A stretch of 64,000 nucleotides of DNA from Parvibaculum sp046297875. GTDB lineage: Bacteria > Pseudomonadota > Alphaproteobacteria > Parvibaculales > Parvibaculaceae. Within the stretch, counting starts at the first letter, position 1. Each line of letters opens with the position of its first letter. The stretch covers positions 2,294,001 to 2,358,000 of the forward strand of contig NZ_JBKBHD010000001.1 of NCBI RefSeq assembly GCF_046297875.1, written 5' to 3'. A model generated the notes under the pieces. The model did no database searches. It had not been told where the DNA came from and worked only from the letters and a program-made list of their open reading frames with translations. The translations under genes were made by a program, and so were the position numbers. Below, in pieces: positions 61,980-64,000 of the stretch.

Positions 61980-62870
61980 ATGGCGGCAATCGGATTTATC
62001 GGGCTCGGCAACATGGGCGGGCCGATGGCACGAAATCTCGTCAAGGCGGGCCACGCGCTCAAGGTGTTCGATCTGTCGGCGGCAGCGGCCGATGCGCTGG
62101 TCGCGGTGGGCGCCACAAAGGCTGCGACGGCAGTCGATGCAGCCCGGGATGTCGATTTCGTGGTGACGATGCTGCCTGCGGGCGAGCATGTGCGCTCGGT
62201 CTATCTGGGGTCGGGTGGGCTGATCGCCGCTGCGCGCAAGGGCACGCTATTCATCGACAGCTCCACCATCGATATACCCTCGGCCCGCGAAACGATTGCT
62301 GCGGCTGAAGCGGCCGGCATGATGATGGTCGATGCGCCCGTGTCCGGCGGCGTCGGCGGCGCGGAAGCTGGAACGCTCACATTCATGGTCGGCGGTTCCG
62401 GCGAGGCCTTCGCCAGGGCAAAGCCCGTTCTCGAAAAGATGGGCAAGAACATCTTTCATGCCGGCGCGGCGGGCAATGGCCAGGTCGCCAAGGTCTGCAA
62501 CAACATGATCCTCGGCATTTCGATGATCGCGGTGTCGGAAGCCTTCGTGCTTGGCGAGAAGCTTGGTCTCGATGCGCAGATCTTGTTCGACATCTCGTCC
62601 ACGGCATCGGGTCAGTGCTGGTCGATGACGTCTTATTGCCCTGTGCCGGGCCCTGTGCCCACATCGCCCGCCAACCGGAATTATCAGCCGGGCTTCACCG
62701 CGGGCATGATGCTGAAGGATCTCCGGCTCGCGCAGGATGCCTCCAAAATGGCCCGGTCTCCCATCCCGCTCGGGGCGCAGGCGGCCCAGCTTTATGCGCT
62801 TATGGAAGCTGCCGGAGAGGAAAACATCGATTTTTCCGGGATTATCAAGCTTGTCCGCGGCGAAATCTGA
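61980..62870 (+). CDS. mmsB: 3-hydroxyisobutyrate dehydrogenase
   Basis: MmsB oxidises 3-hydroxyisobutyrate to methylmalonate semialdehyde. The 296-residue protein has GFIGLGNMGGPMARNLVKAG, then VFDLSAAA (Asp, so NAD), DAPVSGGVGGAEAGTLTFM and the catalytic Lys in GQVAKVCNNMILGI. It completes the trio 59764-62870. The methylmalonate-semialdehyde dehydrogenase (mmsA) is not in the window. GGGGAGG precedes the ATG. Confidence 0.94.
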   Translation: MAAIGFIGLGNMGGPMARNLVKAGHALKVFDLSAAAADALVAVGATKAATAVDAARDVDFVVTMLPAGEHVRSVYLGSGGLIAAARKGTLFIDSSTIDIPSARETIAAAEAAGMMMVDAPVSGGVGGAEAGTLTFMVGGSGEAFARAKPVLEKMGKNIFHAGAAGNGQVAKVCNNMILGISMIAVSEAFVLGEKLGLDAQILFDISSTASGQCWSMTSYCPVPGPVPTSPANRNYQPGFTAGMMLKDLRLAQDASKMARSPIPLGAQAAQLYALMEAAGEENIDFSGIIKLVRGEI

Positions 62871-63012
62871 TTTCCATTTGTCTGGCTCGACTTGCAGCGC
62901 AAGCCGGTCCGTTTAAGGGCTCGTTAGCAACCCATTGGGTAGAGTGCGCAATTGCGGGACAGGAAGTGCCGCGAGTGTGCGATCCGTTGCGAGCCAGAGG
63001 TCAAGAATTCAA

Positions 63013-63525
63013 ATGGGTATGACCAACGTCAAGCGAGAGTCCGACATCCAGGATCAGGAAGATCCGGGACGTAAGGAAGCTTATCTCGAAGCGCTGACCT
63101 ATGTGGAGCGTCTGCACCGGCGCCTGCTGGACGTCATCAAGGATGAGCTCGACCGCATCAATTGCACCGAGATCAACAGCGTGCAGGCCCTGCTGCTGTT
63201 CAACATCGGCGATTCCGAGATGACGGCGGGCGAATTGCGTACGCGCGGCCATTATCTCGGCTCAAACGTGTCCTACAACCTCAAGAAGCTGGTGGAAGCG
63301 GGCTATATCCACCATCAGCGCTCGCGCTCCGATCGCCGTTCCGTGCGTGTCCGCCTGACGGACAAGGGCCGTGCGATCTGCGCAGCGATCGATGAGGTCT
63401 ACAAGAAGCATTGCGGCATGCTCTCGAGCGTCGGCGACATTTCGGTCGAGGAACTGCGCCAGACCAATGCCACGCTTTTCAAGCTCGAACGCTTCTGGAC
63501 CGACCAAATCCGCTACCGCCTCTGA
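63013..63525 (+). CDS. LdtR-like MarR family regulator
   Basis: A 170-residue MarR-type winged-helix protein. The arrangement LEALTYVERLHRRLLDVIKDE, NSVQALLLFNIGDSEMTAGEL, GYIHHQRSRSDRRSVRVRL is that of LdtR, known from Liberibacter and Sinorhizobium as regulator of an L,D-transpeptidase gene and of stress tolerance. The ATG at 63013 follows AGAGGTCAAG. The frame opens 78 bases further upstream. Downstream 278 bases separate it from a secreted protein, a possible target. Confidence 0.88.
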   Translation: MGMTNVKRESDIQDQEDPGRKEAYLEALTYVERLHRRLLDVIKDELDRINCTEINSVQALLLFNIGDSEMTAGELRTRGHYLGSNVSYNLKKLVEAGYIHHQRSRSDRRSVRVRLTDKGRAICAAIDEVYKKHCGMLSSVGDISVEELRQTNATLFKLERFWTDQIRYRL

Positions 63526-63803
63526 TGCCGGGCGCCTGCCTGGCCCAACCTTCGGCCCCTCGGTGGACCGGAGGCAGGGCTGTCATGTCTGCGCGTGCAG
63601 CACGAGAGTTGCAATTTCGTCACTGAAAGGGCGCGTCTGACCTATTCCGGGCCGGACAGCGCCGGGATTTGGTCCCGGATGTGACAGGTTTCATGGCAAG
63701 CTGCAGTTCGGCAGAGGCAAAGTCCTTCGAATTGTCCCAAATTGGCATTTTGGGATGCAGGACGATTGCCGGAAATCTCGGACTTGGACACAGGCGGAGC
63801 AGG

Positions 63804-64000
63804 GTGAGAACAGGAATTTCCAGAGCAATTGCAGTGGCGCTGCTTGCGGCCGCCACGGTCTGGACCGGCATGTTTGCCGGATCGCATGCCCATGCCCAGT
63901 CGCAGGCGGCAACGGGATATGGCGAGGGCCAGACCCATTGGGTCGATCCCTGGCAGGCGACGGCCGAGGTTCAGGCTCGTGAAGTCGAAGTGGCGCCGCG
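63804..64000 (+). CDS. exported protein, N-terminal part (cut by window edge)
   Basis: From a GTG at 63804 (GGAG 4 bases upstream) 65 residues are readable to the edge. The start is a clear signal peptide: RTGISRAIAVALLAAATV, then GMFAGSHAHAQ. The mature start (QTHWVDPWQAT) is not enough to name a family. Its place behind an LdtR-like gene suggests an L,D-transpeptidase or similar envelope protein; this is inference from context. Confidence 0.6.
   Translation, partial: MRTGISRAIAVALLAAATVWTGMFAGSHAHAQSQAATGYGEGQTHWVDPWQATAEVQAREVEVAP

Overview
The window is high-GC bacterial chromosome with densely packed, mostly housekeeping genes. Several arrangements point to an alphaproteobacterium of the Hyphomicrobiales/Parvibaculum type: pyrB next to a degenerate dihydroorotase and plsY, the string rsh-pyrE-DUF2062-pdxJ-acpS-lepB-rnc-era...recO-parC, an LdtR-like MarR regulator, an arginyl/leucyl-transferase of the Bpt type, and several acyl-CoA dehydrogenases. 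The genus is inference; nothing in the window proves it. There is no rRNA, CRISPR array, prophage or recognisable insertion sequence. One tRNA gene (Ser, GCU) is present.

Layout. 1-3289 (minus): pyrB, pyrC-like, plsY and dprA, the last running off the left edge. 3413-6622: AidB-like acyl-CoA dehydrogenase, an auxin-efflux-family carrier and ruvX. 6851-10125: gatCAB amidotransferase. 10347-14395: an H1-like Lys/Ala-rich protein, a glutathione transferase broken by an in-frame TAA, a small secreted protein, an intact glutathione transferase paralogue, a Sel1-repeat protein and acyl-CoA thioesterase II, followed by tRNA-Ser with promoter and terminator. 14636-17160: AI-2E-type permease, TRIC/YicG-type membrane protein and DUF2459 protein. 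17161-19131: a long, strongly base-paired leader followed by the two methyltransferases that make glycine betaine from glycine. 19365-25005: degenerate methyltransferase-like protein, Na/phosphate symporter, alpha/beta hydrolase and lytic transglycosylase. 25287-29215: dapA, smpB, uracil-DNA glycosylase with an NYN-domain protein, folK and rpoZ.

29404-43015 is the conserved rsh-to-parC string, but between era and recO it is split by about 3.4 kb of lower-GC DNA on the opposite strand. That insert carries a tightly coupled cassette: a 56-residue ORF, two zinc-ribbon SAM methyltransferases, a spermidine-synthase-fold protein and three small proteins I do not recognise. It is the best candidate here for an undescribed system.

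43022-51947 (minus): a TRAP transporter (P, Q, M) with a membrane-anchored extra protein, Bpt, a DASS-family anion transporter, an RDD protein and the flagellar stator genes motA-motB. 52221-55956: flavin reductase facing a MarR regulator, then an ExbB-ExbD-ExbD operon ending in a TonB-like protein whose C-terminus is not a recognisable TonB domain. 56021-58598: beta-hydroxyacid dehydrogenase, fold-III PLP decarboxylase and a TetR regulator with a palindromic operator candidate. 58595-64000: hemB, a valine-catabolism trio (acyl-CoA dehydrogenase, 3-hydroxyisobutyryl-CoA hydrolase, 3-hydroxyisobutyrate dehydrogenase), an LdtR-like regulator and the start of a secreted protein cut by the right edge.
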